From Phoenicibacter congonensis (lineage in GTDB: Bacteria; Actinomycetota; Coriobacteriia; Coriobacteriales; Eggerthellaceae): 7,901 bases of DNA. The translations under genes and the position numbers were made by a program. Under the pieces are notes generated by a model. The model did no database searches and was not told the origin of the DNA. It was given only the letters and a program-made list of their open reading frames with translations. The DNA is taken from contig JAUMVS010000065.1 of NCBI GenBank assembly GCA_030530045.1, forward strand, positions 1 through 7,901. Direction: 5' to 3'. Of this stretch, positions 5,373-7,901 are shown piece by piece. Every line of letters begins with the position of its first letter. Position 1 is the first letter of the stretch.

Positions 5373-6176
5373 ATGACAATAGAGGCAGAACAACAGCATA
5401 AGCTTGACTTGGTTCAGGAAATTCTTTCCTATCGCTTTAACGACCAAGATCTCATTTTGAGCGCAATCACGCACCCAAGTGCAATTGAAGGCAAGCCTGT
5501 CAAATATTCCTACGAGAGGCTTGAGTTTTTGGGTGATGCGGTGCTCGGCGCTATCGTTGTTCATCAAGCCTACGTCGCTTTTCCTGAGATGGACGAAGGC
5601 GGTCTCACTCGCATTAAAGTCTCGCTTGTGAGCGGCTCGACTCTGTCGGAGCTCTCTGATCATCTCGGCTTTAAATACGTAATCATTTTCGGATCGTCAG
5701 AAACAGGCACAGGCAAGCGTGGAATGCATTCTGCGCTTGAGAATGTCTACGAGGCGGTTGTTGGTGCGCTTTACCTCGATGGTGGAATTGAGGTTGCACA
5801 GAAGTTTGTGCTCGACACGCTCATTCCAAAGATGGACAAGCGCATGGCAGACAAGCCTGAAAATCCAAAGAGCTTGCTGCAAGAAAAAATGCAAGCTCAT
5901 GGAATTACTCCAACCTACAAGCTCATAAAAATGGAAGGTCCTCCTCATGACAGGACTTTCGTAACTCAAGTTTATGCTGGCTACACACCACTTGCAAAAG
6001 GCAAGGGCAAGTCAAAGAAAGAGGCAGAAGTAAACGCTGCAACTGCTTCGATGAGTCAGTTTGAACGCGAGATTGCAAAGCTAGAAAAAAAGAGCAAGAA
6101 ATCTGGTTTTAAGTTTTCCGCAGACATGCTTTTCCCTGGTAAGAAAGCAGAAGAAGAGAAAACGCAAGGGAACTAG
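5373..6176 (+). CDS. rnc: Ribonuclease III
   Basis: RNase III is the cytoplasmic endonuclease that cuts double-stranded RNA, including rRNA precursors and structured mRNAs. The 267-residue protein has the catalytic domain (about 11-155) with the signature ERLEFLGDAVL (48-58), which provides Glu48, Glu51 and Asp55, and the second metal-site segment ENVYEAVVGALYLDGG (123-138) with Glu127. A double-stranded-RNA-binding domain follows at about 164-231 (NPKSLLQEKMQ ... GKGKSKKEAEVNAA). Two things stand out. Residue 124 is Asn where most family members have Asp, three residues before the essential Glu. About 36 residues extend past the RNA-binding domain as a Lys/Glu-rich tail. The start ATG 5373 lacks a clear Shine-Dalgarno but puts ten residues before the first conserved helix, which is normal. 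Its place directly before smc is common in bacteria. Confidence 0.97.
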   Translation: MTIEAEQQHKLDLVQEILSYRFNDQDLILSAITHPSAIEGKPVKYSYERLEFLGDAVLGAIVVHQAYVAFPEMDEGGLTRIKVSLVSGSTLSELSDHLGFKYVIIFGSSETGTGKRGMHSALENVYEAVVGALYLDGGIEVAQKFVLDTLIPKMDKRMADKPENPKSLLQEKMQAHGITPTYKLIKMEGPPHDRTFVTQVYAGYTPLAKGKGKSKKEAEVNAATASMSQFEREIAKLEKKSKKSGFKFSADMLFPGKKAEEEKTQGN

Positions 6177-6183
6177 ATTTTCC

Positions 6184-7901
6184 ATGTATTTAAAATCACT
6201 CACTTTAAAAGGGTTCAAATCCTTCGCTAAGAAAACTACGCTCGATTTCGAGCCTGGAATTTCGTGCGTCGTTGGACCTAATGGCTCTGGTAAATCGAAC
6301 ATCTCCGACGCTATTTTGTGGGTGCTAGGCGAGCGCAGCGCCAAAAACATTCGCGGCGACTCAATGCAAGATGTCATTTTCTCGGGCACAAACAATAAAT
6401 CGCGTGCTGCTATGGCAGAAGTTAGTCTTTGTCTCGACAATTCTGATGGCACACTAAACATTGATTATTCACAGGTTGAAATCACGCGCCGCATGTATCG
6501 CAGCGGTGAGAGCGACTACTGGCTAAATGACACGCCGGTTAGACGCCTCGATGTTCTAAACATTCTGCATGATTCAGGCTTGGGCGAGGGAACTCATTCC
6601 ATCATTTCTCAAGGTTCCCTTGATTCGGTGCTTTCGTTTGATGAGATGCAACTAAAGTCCATCATTGAGGAAGTCGCTGGCATCTTAAAGCACAAGAATA
6701 AAAAGATAAAGTCGATTAAAAAACTCGAAGCTATGCAGGCAAGCTTTGATCGAATTAATGACGTCACTGCTGAGATTGAGCGTCAGTTGGCACCACTTAA
6801 AAGACGTGCGAAAAAGGCCGACACCTATCTTGAGATTAAGGATGACCTGAAGCAGGCGAACTTAGAGATTGCAGTTGATGACTATCGTCGTGCAATTGAT
6901 AACAAGCAAAAGCTCACTTCAAACATTAATTCGCTTGAGTCGGAGCTTCGCTCGCTTGATGAGCAAATTACTTCTGTTAATTCTGAAATTGGTAAACTGA
7001 CCGAACAAATCCAAAAAGAAAACGATCTTCGAGGTCAGCATAGTCAAAATTACAAGAGCTACAACGATAAACTTGCTCGCCTCGATGGCGTCATGATGAT
7101 GCTTAATCAATCATTAGAGCAGGCACGTGCTGATTCTTTGAGGATTTCTAAAGAGGCACAAGTTGCATTCGTTGATTTCGCGGCTTTGCAGCAAAAGCAA
7201 ACAGAAACGAAAGAAGAGTTCGAGTCACTAAAGACTGAGAGAGCTGACCTTCAGGTAAAAGTTGACGAGGCAGAAGCTGGTTTAAAGGAAATTAACGAAC
7301 GTAAAGACTCGCTTGATTCTCAAATTCAAAGTGCTCGCAAAAAACGCGAGACACATGCTAAAAACGCAAATTTTCTGCGAGAGAAGATTGCGCAGGCTCA
7401 TGCAGAAATGGAGGGCAAGAAGGCCCGTCTTGAGTTTTTGGCTGAAAAGAAAGCTTCTGTTGAGAAAAGCCTTGAAGCTGCAAGGGAAAAATGTGCCGAG
7501 CAAGAAGCTGAAATTAAAACTACTCAAGACTTGCTAGAAAGCCTAAAGGCTAGTGATGACAACGCTAAGCAAGTCATGTTTTCTTGCTCTGAGGCCAAAA
7601 AAGCAGCAGAAGATGCTCTTTCACAGGCTCGTGTAGAGCAGGATTCTTGTGAAGCTCAGCTAAAAGCACTTGAAAAAATTGCTAAGACTCAAGATGTGAG
7701 CGCTTCTGTTTCTCAGTTTGTGGCAACCTCAGCAAATTTATCTGAGAATAACTACCTTCTCAAAAACATCACAGTAGAAAGTGATTTTGAGAGCTTAGTT
7801 GAGGCTCTGCTCTCAGCTTTTAAAGATGCAGTAGTTGTTGAGAATGATAGCCTGCTAGACATCTCAGTTGAGCACGGCGACACTTCCAATTTTGCTCTTT
7901 C
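6184..7901 (+). CDS. smc: Chromosome segregation protein Smc (3' end missing)
   Basis: Smc is the ATPase arm of the condensin-like Smc-ScpAB complex that folds and segregates the chromosome. The frame is open from ATG 6184, seven bases after rnc, to the window end: 572 full codons of a protein that is usually about 1,150-1,200 residues. The start MYLKSLTLKGFKSFA is standard for the family. Walker A is GPNGSGKSN (31-39), the arginine-finger R-loop is RSAKNIR (51-57, Arg57), and the Q-loop lies in SIISQGSLDSVL (139-150, Gln143). The N-terminal head ends near IIEEVAGI (160-167). A long heptad-rich coiled coil runs from about 170 to 500, rich in Glu, Lys, Ala and Leu. From about 505 the sequence looks like the start of the hinge (ITVESDFESLVEALL). 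The C-terminal head, signature motif and Walker B lie beyond the window. The ribosome binding site is weak (AAGGGA, 12 bases away), suggesting coupling to rnc. Confidence 0.97.
   Translation, partial: MYLKSLTLKGFKSFAKKTTLDFEPGISCVVGPNGSGKSNISDAILWVLGERSAKNIRGDSMQDVIFSGTNNKSRAAMAEVSLCLDNSDGTLNIDYSQVEITRRMYRSGESDYWLNDTPVRRLDVLNILHDSGLGEGTHSIISQGSLDSVLSFDEMQLKSIIEEVAGILKHKNKKIKSIKKLEAMQASFDRINDVTAEIERQLAPLKRRAKKADTYLEIKDDLKQANLEIAVDDYRRAIDNKQKLTSNINSLESELRSLDEQITSVNSEIGKLTEQIQKENDLRGQHSQNYKSYNDKLARLDGVMMMLNQSLEQARADSLRISKEAQVAFVDFAALQQKQTETKEEFESLKTERADLQVKVDEAEAGLKEINERKDSLDSQIQSARKKRETHAKNANFLREKIAQAHAEMEGKKARLEFLAEKKASVEKSLEAAREKCAEQEAEIKTTQDLLESLKASDDNAKQVMFSCSEAKKAAEDALSQARVEQDSCEAQLKALEKIAKTQDVSASVSQFVATSANLSENNYLLKNITVESDFESLVEALLSAFKDAVVVENDSLLDISVEHGDTSNFAL

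Noticed and set aside
6679..7680. Low-complexity, Glu/Lys/Ala-rich stretch as a repeat array
   Set aside because: It is the Smc coiled coil; heptad-like composition explains it and no DNA-level repeat unit was seen.

Overview
This window looks like a chromosomal housekeeping block from a low-GC member of the Actinobacteria, most plausibly a Coriobacteriia (Atopobium/Olsenella-type) organism. That placement is an inference from gene order, the split transketolase and the A+T-leaning codon use; no 16S or other decisive marker is present. All supported genes are on the + strand and packed closely. There are no mobile elements, CRISPR arrays, tRNAs or rRNAs, and no gene-free stretch reaches 300 bases (the longest is 130 bases, before rpmF).

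Layout: (1) 1-723 is the 3' part of a transketolase C-terminal-subunit gene whose start lies outside the window. (2) A 94-base gap holds a consensus -10 box inside a perfect 17-base palindrome. It leads into a division cluster: ftsE (818-1714), ftsX (1707-2621, overlapping ftsE by 8 bases) and a membrane-anchored PDZ/S41-peptidase-like protein (2629-3948). (3) After a 130-base leader comes rpmF (4079-4258, ribosomal protein L32, a 59-residue zinc-ribbon protein). A strong rho-independent terminator follows, ending 6 bases before plsX (4337-5326, acyl-phosphate synthesis for phospholipids). (4) rnc (5373-6176, RNase III) and smc (6184 to the window end, chromosome condensation ATPase, cut in its hinge) follow.

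How the genes work together: FtsE and FtsX form an ABC-type complex that normally controls peptidoglycan hydrolysis at the septum, and the S41-like protein next to them probably acts on the outer face of the same membrane. L32 and PlsX tie translation to membrane lipid supply in a gene pairing found widely in bacteria. RNase III processes rRNA and dsRNA, and Smc organises the chromosome for segregation.

Most of this is ordinary core genome, and I do not see a new multi-gene system. The most interesting signal is that the S41-family protein beside ftsEX appears to have lost its catalytic residues: Ala at the nucleophile Ser position, Ala at the catalytic Gln position, and a changed oxyanion loop, with only the Lys retained. 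It may be a non-catalytic partner of FtsEX. Other points worth a second look are a basic, disordered-looking N-terminal extension on FtsE, a palindrome over the putative ftsE promoter, a near-identical 13/14-base element in the ftsE and rpmF leaders, the terminator that abuts the plsX start (which has no Shine-Dalgarno), and an Asn in place of a metal-site Asp in RNase III.
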